Positions 6,620 through 15,238 of a DNA stretch of 23,938 nt are shown in pieces. The notes beneath the pieces are model-generated. The model was not told the origin of the DNA. It ran no database searches and worked only from the letters and a program-made list of their open reading frames with translations. A program made the position numbers and the translations under genes. How positions within the stretch are numbered: position 1 is the stretch's first letter; the number at the start of each line of letters is the position of its first letter. The stretch is from the NCBI GenBank assembly GCA_023430465.1, contig JAEZAM010000120.1, positions 1 to 23,938 on the forward strand, given 5' to 3'. The stretch comes from Bacteroidota bacterium (GTDB taxonomy: Bacteria; Bacteroidota; Bacteroidia; Chitinophagales; Chitinophagaceae).

Positions 6620-7600
6620 ATGAAGTATTTACTATCCTTCTGCCTGGCTACGGTATTGATGGCCAGCAGTTGTACCAAAGGCAACAGTTCCGGCAACAAC
6701 GATAACGATGACACAAATGGGCCGAATCCATTACCGCGCATCGAAGGAGACACGACGATTGCGCTGAACGGTACGCAGAACTATACAAACGTGATGGGGA
6801 ATTTCCGGCCGACACTGCCCACATTTAAATCGCTCAGTAAACAGTCGGGCATTGTAAGAGGCTATGTGAAAGATCTGGCGGGGCAGCCTTTACAAAATGC
6901 CTACATCGGCATCAGGTCTTCTGCGGTTGGTGGCTTGTACTCGTTTGCTTCTGCCAATACGGATGAGAAGGGATATTATGAGATATCATTACCGCTGGGA
7001 GCCTGTCATTTCTGGGCAACTGCCTACACCATTGATTATGGAGGCGCACTGGCCACAGTAAGTCTTCACCCTGCGGACGGTATCACCGGGAGCTTTGCAT
7101 CGAATGCAGGCGAGGTAGAAAATTTCGTGCTAATGTCATATGGCATCACGAATCCATCGCGGGTACAGACAGACCCCTGGGATGCCCACAGCTATCTGGG
7201 CGGATCGATTCGGGTGAACTGGCAGATCTATGAAGACATGTGGTCTCCGCCAGGAAGCCTGCCTTTAAACAGCCAGATCGAAATCACTTTAACCCCCATA
7301 GGCGAAACACTGTATGGTGAAAACAGAAGGTTCATTATTACCAAGGTCGTGAACAACATGGATTTCTATATCAATAATATTCCGATTGGGAAGTACCGGA
7401 TCACGGCCAGGCTGAATGGCACTACAGCATTGCAAATGAAGCGCAATGATTTTTGGCCGAACCCCCTGTTCGGATTACAGGCAAGCCCGGTGCTCGGCAC
7501 TGGCGAAGTAAAATTTCATCCCTACAGTACGGAAGCCAGTACTGGAATTCCCGACAGAGGCGGATGGAAGGCAGTGGGGATTGAGGTGAGGTTGCCCTGA
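6620..7600 (+). CDS. Lipoprotein with carboxypeptidase-regulatory-like domain
   Basis: A 326-residue protein with a lipoprotein signal MKYLLSFCLATVLMASSC (lipidated C18) and then a Ser/Asn/Asp-rich flexible linker (residues 19-38), a pattern associated in Bacteroidota with export to the cell surface. Residues about 77-140 form a carboxypeptidase-regulatory-like beta-sandwich: GIVRGYVKDLAGQPLQNAYI, then TDEKGYYEISLPLG. The C-terminal half (about 180-326) is beta-rich and shows no catalytic motif I recognise. The protein is probably a structural or binding component in the outer membrane; its ligand is unknown. The ATG follows ATCTTAACC, with no Shine-Dalgarno sequence. The gene ends 4 bases before a 38-bp repeat and about 70 bases before a two-way terminator. 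Confidence 0.75.
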   Translation: MKYLLSFCLATVLMASSCTKGNSSGNNDNDDTNGPNPLPRIEGDTTIALNGTQNYTNVMGNFRPTLPTFKSLSKQSGIVRGYVKDLAGQPLQNAYIGIRSSAVGGLYSFASANTDEKGYYEISLPLGACHFWATAYTIDYGGALATVSLHPADGITGSFASNAGEVENFVLMSYGITNPSRVQTDPWDAHSYLGGSIRVNWQIYEDMWSPPGSLPLNSQIEITLTPIGETLYGENRRFIITKVVNNMDFYINNIPIGKYRITARLNGTTALQMKRNDFWPNPLFGLQASPVLGTGEVKFHPYSTEASTGIPDRGGWKAVGIEVRLP

Positions 7601-7603
7601 CCT

Positions 7604-7641
7604 TGAGGTTGAGGTTGAACGTTATTAATTTTTCATTTTTA
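7604..7641 (+). repeat. 38-bp direct repeat, copy 1 (flanks the OmpA gene)
   Basis: TGAGGTTGAGGTTGAAC followed by GTTATTAATTTTTCATTTTTA. The copy at 9084-9121 has the same orientation and 36 of 38 identical bases. The AT-rich half also occurs at 209-228. The GAGGTTGAGGTTGA half occurs as a related, inverted patch at 15334-15363. Here it starts 3 bases after the stop of the lipoprotein gene. Confidence 0.8.
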
Positions 7642-7667
7642 CTTTTGATTGGGATCGGGGATAAAAT

Positions 7668-7697
7668 AAAACGAGAGCCAGGTTCGCTCTCGTTTTT
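7668..7697. terminator. Bidirectional Rho-independent terminator
   Basis: An 11-bp perfect stem, AAAACGAGAGC (7668-7678) and GCTCTCGTTTT (7686-7696), with a 7-base loop. A T-run follows on the plus strand, and a T-run (A-run on plus) follows on the minus strand. It sits between convergent genes ending at 7600 (plus) and 7715 (minus) and can serve both. Confidence 0.85.
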
Positions 7698-7714
7698 GTT
7701 TCCAATGATTCTGC

Positions 7715-8980
7715 TCAAATCCGTGTAAACTCCACCCTTCTGTTATTGGCTTTATCAGCGGCGGATTTTTCAGGTACCGCGAGTGCTGACTCACCCTTGC
7801 CGGCTGTTTCCATCCGTGATTCATCGATCTTGAATTCGCGTGCCAGCGCCGCTTTTACGGCTGCTGCCCTTTTCTCTGACAACTGCTGATTTGCAGTGGC
7901 ACTACCGTCAGAATCAGTATGGCCGGTAATTCGGATTCGCAGCTCAGCATTGTCTTTCATCACCCCGGCAATTTCCTTCAATACGGCAAATGAGGAGGGC
8001 TGAATGCGATCGCTGTTTACGTCAAACAGGATACCTGTTGTGACGAACTTTCCATCGGTCAATAATTTATTACGCGTATCAGGCGCACCCACGGCTACGC
8101 GCAGGTTGGAAAAAAGATAGTAGTCCGGTTTTGTCACCGCTGTGGTAAGGCTGATGACAAGTGTATTGTAATCACCGGGGCTGAGCGCACGCGCTACATC
8201 GATCAGTTTTTCCTGGTCGAGATACACACGGACGCGCTGCTTTTGTCTCCAGATCGATACATGCACTTTATTTTTTGATGGCGCATGGAACAGTGATGTT
8301 TCGAAGATGCCGTCGTCTGAGGCCTGGTCATTGTAAAGTTCAAAACCGGCACGTCCTTTCTGGCGCGATGGTGTCAATGGCTGGAGTATGGCATTGAATC
8401 CTTTCCGTCCACCGCTTCCCTGCATCCAGCGCGTGTAGTGCTGGGGCTCGGCCAACTGTGCGATACCGAAGTGAAATGGGGAAGCTTCATACCTGAACTC
8501 CCGGTTGCATACAAGATCAAATTCAATCGTTACATTTTCGGGCAGTTTGTTAATAAACTCCGGCATGAATACGCCGGTGGCATCCAGCTTCAGCCATTTC
8601 CCCGGAAGCCCGTCCGCAGTGACAACCTCACCGCTGGCGTTGGTATTCCACCGGGCGGGAAAATCACCCACGGCATCCTGGCTGAAGTCTTCAAGCGCTA
8701 TCACCGTTTCACCGGGGATGAAATCAAATTTGGAATAGATCGCCATAGAAGCAGGACCTGACGCTTCCACTGCGGGAGAAGAATTGTTAGCAGCGTCATC
8801 ATCACCCGTCTTCTTCTCCTTCTTCTTTCCATTCAGGATATCATCAATCTTATCCCCGGATTTTTGTACCGCCTTATTCTCGACCTTGTTCTTTGCGTTT
8901 TCCGCAACTTTCCTAAAGAGCTGTGCCTCGGCCACAGCAGTTAGCGTCACCAGCATGAGTGACATGATAAGTTTGTGCAT
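7715..8980 (-). CDS. OmpA family protein with jelly-roll-like middle domain
   Basis: A 421-residue envelope protein. Residues 1-19 are a signal peptide (cleavage near AEA-Q). Residues about 20-60 are a charged, probably helical Lys-rich stretch. Residues about 95-300 form a beta-rich domain resembling a concanavalin/LamG-type jelly roll (LEDFSQDAVGDFPARWNTN; YYLFSNLRVA). Residues about 313-421 are an OmpA C-terminal peptidoglycan-binding domain: ILFDVNSDRIQPSS, GHTDSDGS (353-360), LSEKRAAAV (R371) and NRRVEF (413-418). There is no N-terminal 8-strand barrel, so it is probably a periplasmic or outer-membrane-associated protein that holds on to peptidoglycan. The jelly-roll assignment is from pattern only. 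It is a single-gene unit between two terminators, flanked by 38-bp direct repeats. Confidence 0.85.
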   Translation of the reverse strand: MHKLIMSLMLVTLTAVAEAQLFRKVAENAKNKVENKAVQKSGDKIDDILNGKKKEKKTGDDDAANNSSPAVEASGPASMAIYSKFDFIPGETVIALEDFSQDAVGDFPARWNTNASGEVVTADGLPGKWLKLDATGVFMPEFINKLPENVTIEFDLVCNREFRYEASPFHFGIAQLAEPQHYTRWMQGSGGRKGFNAILQPLTPSRQKGRAGFELYNDQASDDGIFETSLFHAPSKNKVHVSIWRQKQRVRVYLDQEKLIDVARALSPGDYNTLVISLTTAVTKPDYYLFSNLRVAVGAPDTRNKLLTDGKFVTTGILFDVNSDRIQPSSFAVLKEIAGVMKDNAELRIRITGHTDSDGSATANQQLSEKRAAAVKAALAREFKIDESRMETAGKGESALAVPEKSAADKANNRRVEFTRI

Positions 8981-9083
8981 CGTTTTCGTTTTTGCCGAAT
9001 ATAGCCGCCCACGGCCTGCCTGACCGCCGACTTTCGACGAATGCCGTGCAGAGGAGACGAATGCATGATGTTGAGGCTCAGGT

Positions 9084-9121
9084 TGAGGTTGAGGCTGAAC
9101 CTTATTAATTTTTCATTTTTA
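9084..9121 (+). repeat. 38-bp direct repeat, copy 2 (flanks the OmpA gene)
   Basis: Same orientation as 7604-7641, with two substitutions. It lies upstream of the OmpA-family gene (start 8980), preceded by further GAGGCTCAGGTTGAGG units from about 9072. The rest of the 8981-9229 gap holds the OmpA leader and the terminator of the DUF1735 gene. Confidence 0.8.
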
Positions 9122-9180
9122 ATTTTTACTTATTCTTTGCTCCCGAAGTATCGGGCTTTGCCTGCCAGATGCAGGATAAT

Positions 9181-9212
9181 AAAAAAAATCGCCCCGCGAA
9201 CTGCGGGGCGAT
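9181..9212 (-). terminator. Rho-independent terminator of the susCD operon
   Basis: A perfect 10-bp GC-rich stem, ATCGCCCCGC (9188-9197) and GCGGGGCGAT (9203-9212), with loop GAACT. The run of A at 9181-9188 on the plus strand becomes the T-tract on the minus strand. It lies 17 bases after the DUF1735 gene stop and closes the three-gene operon. Confidence 0.9.
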
Positions 9213-9229
9213 CCAAATAACCATAAAAC

Positions 9230-10102
9230 CTATTGCCACCTTACTTCTTCTGTAATCACCCTGCCTACGGGATAACCATACTTGAGGTAAAACGTCCTCG
9301 TTGCCGGATCATATGTATTATTGTAATACGCATCATCATTGATGCCTGCTGTTGCAGGATTTGCACCGCTGCCTGGGGCGATCGTCACACTGTTATCGGG
9401 GTTGATCGTCAGTAACACCGTCGTTCCCGCACCAAGATCACCGAGCTCCATCGCAACGGTCGTTGAGTTTATCGTGGATAGATATTTCTCGCCCTCGAAC
9501 GCTCGCGGTGCCGTAGGGTGACTAAAGAATCCTTCTGAATAATATTCACCCTCATAATCATTGCGGATGGGTATGCTGACTATACCTGTCCGCAGGTTAC
9601 TGCTGACCGTCACGCCCGTGTTGGCAACGCTGCTGATGCGATAGGCAAATGCATACTCAGCACCCAGCAAAGCAGATGGCTTCAGTGTGATGCGCAAATA
9701 TCCGGTGTTGGAACCTTTCGGGATCACCACAACACCCCCTTGGTTCTCCACCGTGTAAGCAGTGGCCGGCGGCGGAAGAAAGTTGGTGCCATTCTCCGCA
9801 TTATAGGCATCGAGGATCGTATTATCCTGCACCAGCGTCACCCGGATATCCTCGCCTGCGGGTGCTGCTGATGCAAGGTTTACCGGCACCAGGTTGAATG
9901 TTGTATCCACATTGCTATTGTCAAAAACCAGTGTGAGGAAGTTCGACGTGCTCGTCGCCGTCAGCCCGATCTCTACCAATTGCTGTACGCCGTCAGGTCT
10001 TACTGCCTGTGCTGAACGATTGTCGTATTCCTTGTCTTTCAAACATCCGGTTAGCATCAGTGTTGCTACCGCTATTGCAGAAAGCATCTTATTTTTTCTC
10101 AT
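9230..10102 (-). CDS. DUF1735 domain-containing lipoprotein
   Basis: A 290-residue lipoprotein (MLSAIAVATLMLTGC, lipidated C20). The N-terminal half has the DUF1735 look: a beta-sandwich with the word DAYNAENGTNF (about residues 97-107) and a later IPIRNDYEGEYYSEG that starts the C-terminal domain common in this family. Such proteins accompany SusC/SusD pairs as surface-exposed accessory lipoproteins thought to help bind substrate. No catalytic motif is seen. It is the last gene of the operon, 26 nt behind susD, and is followed by a strong terminator. Confidence 0.85.
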   Translation of the reverse strand: MRKNKMLSAIAVATLMLTGCLKDKEYDNRSAQAVRPDGVQQLVEIGLTATSTSNFLTLVFDNSNVDTTFNLVPVNLASAAPAGEDIRVTLVQDNTILDAYNAENGTNFLPPPATAYTVENQGGVVVIPKGSNTGYLRITLKPSALLGAEYAFAYRISSVANTGVTVSSNLRTGIVSIPIRNDYEGEYYSEGFFSHPTAPRAFEGEKYLSTINSTTVAMELGDLGAGTTVLLTINPDNSVTIAPGSGANPATAGINDDAYYNNTYDPATRTFYLKYGYPVGRVITEEVRWQ

Positions 10103-10128
10103 AAAAAGATTTATTAATTGAAATGATA

Positions 10129-11631
10129 TCAGGGCTGCCAGAAAATTTTGTCTGTAAAAACATTGATGTTGCCCTGTGCCGTTACATTCTGTGAGTTATA
10201 GGTATACTCGGATTGCGGATAAGGCAGGCGGTTTGGCAAATGATTCGCTGCGCGGCCAGGATTTGCAGACAGGTAGCCATCATCAGGTAACATATCAAGA
10301 CGACGCAGATCCGAATAGGCCTCCAGTGCATCCACCCCGGCGAGTGCGATATATTTTTGATACGTAATGAACCGTGCTTTTGAAAATGCTGTAGGGCCTG
10401 AATTTGCCCAATTCGCAATATCCTGGTTGTCGAGATATTCATTTGCCTCTGCCACCGCACTAGGCACACCAAGAAAAACAAAAGACCTCGTGACAGCAAG
10501 CCGGTAAACAGCCTCCGCATTTCCCGTAACCCATCCACGCGCTATTGCTTCTGCCTCGAGAAACAGGCTCTCGAAGTCAGGATAGATCCACTGGTTGGAT
10601 GTTGCGCCTGTCAGCAAACCTGGTCCGATACCGGAGCTGGCCCCACCCAATGGATTACCCGTTGCGCGACCATACACCACCCCTGTGATGGGCCCGCCAG
10701 CAGCCGGTGCACGGAAGTTCCGGGAAACCCGCGGATCTGAGGTGGAGTTGAGCAAATTCAGGAAATATACATTCGCCCTTGTAAGTTCATTTGCCTCCGT
10801 GCCAGTTGGCGTATATCCATAGTAGCCATAAAAAGGATTCTGCTTGGCCACATCATTCACGTAGCCAGGATTCACTGACATACCCTGGCCGGCCTTGATC
10901 GTGTTCAACTCTGCACCACCATCCATGATCTTTGTGATCTCAGGTGCAGGATCGAAACCCGGCACTTCGGACTGGCGAATAAGCAGGCGCAACTTGAGGG
11001 TATTGGCAAACCTTATCCAATCCTCTGTATGCCCATGTGCGACCAGATCAATGTCCTCAAATGTACCCCGAGGGTTATTGGATAAATATGTCTTTGCCGT
11101 ATCAAGTTTCAATAACAATTTTCCATAGACAAATTCTGCTTCATCATAAGCAGGGGTTGTGGTGCGTGAGTTTTGGAAAGCCTGGGTAAATGGAATGTTA
11201 CCGTAGAGATCAACAAGCTCCTGCCAGAGCTTTGCCGACAACACCATCGCCGCACCGGCAAGCACGGAGTCGCCTTTCAGTAATGCCTTTTGTTCGGTTT
11301 TGAACAGATCGAACAGAACGTTGTAATGATTCTGCCAGATGTTCTCACCAAATGTAAAGCTGATGTTATAGGTCGTTTCGGTCTGGTCGATTACATAGGA
11401 ACCAGAGGAGCCCCAGTATCCCAGCCATTTATTAAGAAACTCAAAATTGCCACTGGCGGCACGGGCGCCCGTAGCCACACTTGCCTGGGGAAATAACAAC
11501 TCCGGCGTTATCGTCTGTTCCGTCACACTATTGGGGTCATCATTCACATTCAGGAAACCTTTCTTGCATGCCGTTGTCAGCAACGCAGGCACGGCAAGCA
11601 GATAGATCATTTTCTTGAAACTATATCTCAT
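10129..11631 (-). CDS. SusD/RagB-family substrate-binding lipoprotein
   Basis: A 500-residue outer-membrane lipoprotein: MRYSFKKMIYLLAVPALLTTAC with lipidated C22, then KKGFLNVNDDPNSVTE, the usual opening of the SusD-like family 2. TPR-like helices follow (LSAKLWQELVDLYGNIPFTQ near residue 130). Near the C-terminus come YIALAGVDALEAYSDLRRL and PNRLPYPQSEYTYN, both hallmarks of this family. It should form the lid on the SusC transporter and capture the nutrient (oligosaccharide, peptide or other). The gene begins 20 nt after susC ends, clearly in one operon. Length is normal for the family and no damage is seen. Confidence 0.95.
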   Translation of the reverse strand: MRYSFKKMIYLLAVPALLTTACKKGFLNVNDDPNSVTEQTITPELLFPQASVATGARAASGNFEFLNKWLGYWGSSGSYVIDQTETTYNISFTFGENIWQNHYNVLFDLFKTEQKALLKGDSVLAGAAMVLSAKLWQELVDLYGNIPFTQAFQNSRTTTPAYDEAEFVYGKLLLKLDTAKTYLSNNPRGTFEDIDLVAHGHTEDWIRFANTLKLRLLIRQSEVPGFDPAPEITKIMDGGAELNTIKAGQGMSVNPGYVNDVAKQNPFYGYYGYTPTGTEANELTRANVYFLNLLNSTSDPRVSRNFRAPAAGGPITGVVYGRATGNPLGGASSGIGPGLLTGATSNQWIYPDFESLFLEAEAIARGWVTGNAEAVYRLAVTRSFVFLGVPSAVAEANEYLDNQDIANWANSGPTAFSKARFITYQKYIALAGVDALEAYSDLRRLDMLPDDGYLSANPGRAANHLPNRLPYPQSEYTYNSQNVTAQGNINVFTDKIFWQP

Positions 11632-11651
11632 TTTTGAAAATATTAGGGTAA

Positions 11652-14600
11652 TTAAAATTGAACAACGATGGAACCACCATAGAACCTGGCTGCCGGTGAC
11701 TGGTATGAGCTGCTAAGTCCATACGTGTTCACACCTGTGGCAGAATTGAATTCAGGATCACCCCACTGGTTTGATTTTGGAACGAACAACAGCAGGTTCC
11801 TGCCAACCGCACTTACGGTGAGCTTCTTTACAAAATTGAACCTGCTGAACCAGGCCATGGGCAGATCGTAAGCGATGTTCAGTTCGCGCAGACGCAAGGC
11901 AGAAGCACTCGCGAAATAGTTGGTAGCGATTCCGGTATTGGTTGACGAACCTGTCCAGAAAGAGTAGTTACCATCCTGAACCTGTACGCTCGTGTTTGGA
12001 ACATATTTGCCGGTTGCTTCATCGAGGATCACGGAGTTAGGAAATACAAAACGCCGACGGCCATAAGCGGCACTTCTTTCTGAAATACCGGAGTTGTCCA
12101 TGTCAGGACCTATGCCTGCATAAAAATGATGCCCGCCCTTGTAATCCCATGTCATGGCAACGGAGAATCCGCCCAGTGTGAATGATGGTGTGAAGCCTGC
12201 TACCCATACAGGCAGTGAACGCCCACGGATTACAGACCCTGGCGCCACCTCTGGCATGCCGGTTACGCTGTTCACTATCACACGGCCAAGACTGTCACGG
12301 CGATAATCGGTCAATTGAAACTGGAATGCAGGTTGCCCTACAACGGCAATGTTGTTAGCCGTTGGAGATCCGCTAAGCGTGGAAAGGAACTGGCTTGTAC
12401 CGCCAACTACAACGGGAATGTTACCGAGTGTGCGCGTTACTTCATTGTCATTATAGGTAACATTGATCCGCAGATCGATGCGACCTTTACCGACACGGAT
12501 AAGAGGTGTAAGATTCAGGTCTGCTTCAACCCCATAGTTCTTAAAACTTGCCGCATTCGCCAGTCCGAGTGCATAACCCGTAGCGATGGATTGCGATACG
12601 GTGAGGATCTGGTTCGTGGAATTCTGGTGAAAGAAGGTTGCCTCCAGGTTTATCCTGTTCTTCAACATGCCGATCTCGAATCCTGCTTCCTTGGTGAAGA
12701 TGAACTCCGGTTGAAGATCAGGATTTGGAATGATCTGGTTGGCAGTAAACCCAACCGTGTTCCCATATGGAAAACCACCTGGCTGACTGTAAGTCGCATT
12801 CAATGCATATACACCCACATTCACGTTCCCTGATTTGGAATAAGCACCCCTGATTTTCGCATAAGAAATAAGTCCGCTGTTGCGGATAGCAGGTATTGCC
12901 TCGCTCAGCACGACCGAACCACTGGCACTCGGGTAGAAGAAAGAGCGGTTCTCTTTCAATAACCTGCTGTCCCAATCATTCCGGCCTGTGACCTCCAGGA
13001 AGGCAAGGCCCTTGTAACCTACGCCTATGCTTCCATAAGCAGACAAAGAGCGGGATTCAAAAGAGGTATTGTTGAGAGATGGCACAGCGGCCTCACCACT
13101 ACGTGTAGCCACGTTGTAGAGATACGGTACAACAAGATTGTTACCGCCAAGACCCATGTTCTTCGAACGGTTTTGCCGGATAAGTCCACCCCCGAGATAT
13201 TTAAATTTGAAATCACCATGCGCTTTTTCACCGCTCAGGAAATAGTCCATGTTGATCCTGGAACTGAACGTATTGGCATCAAACACAGAGCCCGGCCGAT
13301 CACCTCCGAACTGCGCACCATCACGGGTATTCTGCGCCCACTCCGATACAAAGATCGGGGCGGTCGTATTCTTGTAGTTTGTATAGGAGATATTCGTACT
13401 CAACATCACTGTAGCCTTCAACCAGGGCATTACCTGGAAATTCAGGTCAACGTTGCCAATCAGGTCATCTGTGCGACCGCGCTGGCGAATGTTATCGATG
13501 ATCCAGTATGGGTTGAGAGCGTAGCCATTGTAGTAGTTGGAAAATTGAGCAAACTTGTTGTTTCGCCAATCTTTGTATTGCAGGAGGGGAATGTTTGACC
13601 CGTTCTGCAGTACTGCAAAAAACACGCTGCCGCTGTAGGTGCGCGGGAACAACGTAGCGAGGCTGGCTTCGTTCACAACATTGTAGTTCTGCAGGATATA
13701 GTTAAGTCCATAGTTAACCGAAAATCTGCCGCTATTCTTGCTGCTGTTGAACCGGAAGCTTGTCCTCCTGTTCTCATCCTTTGGCATCAGGCCTTTGCTC
13801 TTTGCGTCTTCCACGCTGAAATAGAAATTCTGCCCGGCGAGCGAGATGGAATTTTGCGTAATCATGCCGGTGTTCCAGAAATTTTTCTTGTCACTATGGT
13901 GCAGGTTTGAATAAGGACCTTCCTGGAATGATCCGTCCTCGAGTGTAATGCCGATGGGACGGATGGTTCCGTCAAACTCTGGTCCGAAGATCTGGTTCTC
14001 ATAAGGCACATAGAGATAGTTGCCATACTCATCTACCGTTTCACCGGCGCCGCCACCAAAGCGATCCTGGAGTTTTGGGAAATAGGCAACACGTGCAAGC
14101 TGAACCGTAGAGCTCAGCGTTACGTTGACCTTATTGCCGGTCCCTTTCTTCGTGGTGACGACGATCACACCATTCACCGCATCAGGTCCATATATCGCGG
14201 CAGAAGCAGAACTTTTCAGGATGGTCAAATCCTGGATATCATTGGGAGGAATGGAAGAAAGAAATCCCAGCGGTGTGGGCGCGCCATCAACGATCAGCAA
14301 CGGCTGGTTGTTACCCGTAAGCGATCGTATACCACGGATATTGATCTTCGCTGTTTCAAACACACTTGTATTGGTGGTAGTGACGGAAAGACCCGACACT
14401 TTTCCATTCAATGCCTGTTGGATGTTGACAGCTTTACCCTGTGTGACGGTCTTGTTAGTGAGTGAAGTGGCAGCATAGCCAAGCTCCTTCGACTGCCGGC
14501 GCATACCCAGCGATGTTGTCACCACCACGGCCTCCATGTTGTTCTCTGCCCTGGCGAGTGCAATATTGGAAAGATCGCCGGATGCAGCAATGGTAAGGGT

Positions 14601-14828
14601 TTGAAACCCCGTGGCGGAAATGGTGAGCTGCGCATTCGCAGGGACCTTGATGAGAAAGGCACCGTTCTCATCGGCCTGCGCAGCATTGTTGGTGCCTGCT
14701 TCGGTGATTGTGGCAAAGGGGACCGTAGCTCCCTGCGGATCCCGCACAACCCCTGACACTGTCTTCGTCTGCGCCTGTACCACGACGGCTAGCATGACGA
14801 ATAGAAAAAGACTCAGAATTCTCTTCAT
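11652..14828 (-). CDS. SusC/RagA-family TonB-dependent outer membrane transporter
   Basis: A transporter of 1058 residues from the chosen start. Order: signal peptide (MKRILSLFLFVMLAVVVQAQ), carboxypeptidase-regulatory-like domain (VSGVVRDPQGATVPFATI to ATGFQTLTI), plug domain (VVVTTSLGMRRQSKELGYA, INIRGIRSLTGNNQPLLIVD, IYGPDAVNGVIVVTTKKG), then a 22-strand beta-barrel ending in a typical aromatic C-terminus (RFYGGSIVVQF). It imports nutrients bound by its SusD partner, using TonB energy. An ATG ten codons upstream (14858) also exists, but the start at 14828 places the signal peptide at the very N-terminus and has an AT-rich leader. No FecR-interacting (secretin/TonB short N-terminal) domain is seen, so control by an anti-sigma factor is unlikely. 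The upstream direct repeats at 14895-14925 suggest LytTR control. Confidence 0.95.
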   Translation of the reverse strand: MKRILSLFLFVMLAVVVQAQTKTVSGVVRDPQGATVPFATITEAGTNNAAQADENGAFLIKVPANAQLTISATGFQTLTIAASGDLSNIALARAENNMEAVVVTTSLGMRRQSKELGYAATSLTNKTVTQGKAVNIQQALNGKVSGLSVTTTNTSVFETAKINIRGIRSLTGNNQPLLIVDGAPTPLGFLSSIPPNDIQDLTILKSSASAAIYGPDAVNGVIVVTTKKGTGNKVNVTLSSTVQLARVAYFPKLQDRFGGGAGETVDEYGNYLYVPYENQIFGPEFDGTIRPIGITLEDGSFQEGPYSNLHHSDKKNFWNTGMITQNSISLAGQNFYFSVEDAKSKGLMPKDENRRTSFRFNSSKNSGRFSVNYGLNYILQNYNVVNEASLATLFPRTYSGSVFFAVLQNGSNIPLLQYKDWRNNKFAQFSNYYNGYALNPYWIIDNIRQRGRTDDLIGNVDLNFQVMPWLKATVMLSTNISYTNYKNTTAPIFVSEWAQNTRDGAQFGGDRPGSVFDANTFSSRINMDYFLSGEKAHGDFKFKYLGGGLIRQNRSKNMGLGGNNLVVPYLYNVATRSGEAAVPSLNNTSFESRSLSAYGSIGVGYKGLAFLEVTGRNDWDSRLLKENRSFFYPSASGSVVLSEAIPAIRNSGLISYAKIRGAYSKSGNVNVGVYALNATYSQPGGFPYGNTVGFTANQIIPNPDLQPEFIFTKEAGFEIGMLKNRINLEATFFHQNSTNQILTVSQSIATGYALGLANAASFKNYGVEADLNLTPLIRVGKGRIDLRINVTYNDNEVTRTLGNIPVVVGGTSQFLSTLSGSPTANNIAVVGQPAFQFQLTDYRRDSLGRVIVNSVTGMPEVAPGSVIRGRSLPVWVAGFTPSFTLGGFSVAMTWDYKGGHHFYAGIGPDMDNSGISERSAAYGRRRFVFPNSVILDEATGKYVPNTSVQVQDGNYSFWTGSSTNTGIATNYFASASALRLRELNIAYDLPMAWFSRFNFVKKLTVSAVGRNLLLFVPKSNQWGDPEFNSATGVNTYGLSSSYQSPAARFYGGSIVVQF

Positions 14829-14894
14829 AATGTTGACTTTGGTTAATACATGAACCACAAAGACAACATAATCATTAAAAGAAAATGCTAAGGA

Positions 14895-14925
14895 TCGCTA
14901 AGATGACGAATGGAATCGCTGAAGT
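14895..14925 (-). promoter_or_regulatory. Candidate LytTR operator upstream of susC (degenerate pair)
   Basis: On the minus strand the sequence reads ACTTCAGCGA (14916-14925), 11 bases, then ATCTTAGCGA (14895-14904). The two boxes are exactly 21 bp apart and match the box ATTTCAGCGA of the site at 17240-17270 in 9 and 8 of 10 positions. It lies 67-97 bp before the chosen susC start. AGAAAATGC (plus strand, 14880-14888) flanks it and also adjoins the other site (17231-17239). Orientation relative to the gene is opposite in the two places. Binding is inference. Confidence 0.5.
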
Positions 14926-15206
14926 GTCAACTGTAAGGATGAAACGTGAAGCGTGTTGATACAGATGGTATGTGTATAACGAAGGAAAATAAATTTAGTG
15001 TTTCATCCGATGAGAATGCGCTGATCCATTTCAAACAAACATTTTGTGTCTATAACCATCATTTCCGTCATTCCGGTACACGACCGGATTTTACTGTTTT
15101 GCCGTGTTATAAATTTGCGAAGCATTGCAGGGATAAAAAGAAATAATAAGTTCTATCGATAGTATTTCAAGTTTCTCATATCAGAGTTTTTTTCTCATGT
15201 GTGTAT
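14926..15206. other. Intergenic stretch without a recognised gene
   Basis: No convincing protein gene. A plus-strand frame at 14946-15146 shows no protein-like pattern. A TAAATTTG word on the plus strand at 15110-15117 matches the Bacteroidota -7 element (TAnnTTTG), but I see no TTG at a proper -33 distance. CTATCGATAG at 15153-15162 is a perfect 10-bp palindrome. The stretch probably holds the susC promoter on the minus strand and perhaps a short plus-strand transcript that ends at 15238. Confidence 0.4.
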
Positions 15207-15238
15207 AATCGGGTGGTTTCTACTACCTGATTTTTTTA
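15207..15238 (+). terminator. Plus-strand terminator hairpin with no plus-strand gene
   Basis: AATCGGGTGGT (15207-15217), loop TTCT, ACTACCTGATT (15222-15232), then TTTTT. The stem has 11 pairs, of which two are G-U on the plus strand (15211-15228 and 15215-15224). On the minus strand these would be C-A mismatches, and no T-run follows there. The structure therefore fits a plus-strand transcript. The nearest genes on both sides are on the minus strand. Confidence 0.6.

Noticed and set aside
15110..15117. TAAATTTG as a confirmed plus-strand promoter
   Set aside because: It matches the -7 consensus, but the nearest TTG is only about 8 bases upstream, so no proper -33 element is present. It is kept only as a weak hint in the small-RNA finding.
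14946..15146. 66-codon plus-strand frame upstream of the orphan terminator
   Set aside because: The translation has no signal, domain or conserved-looking pattern, and the segment is better explained as promoter DNA for susC and a possible non-coding RNA.
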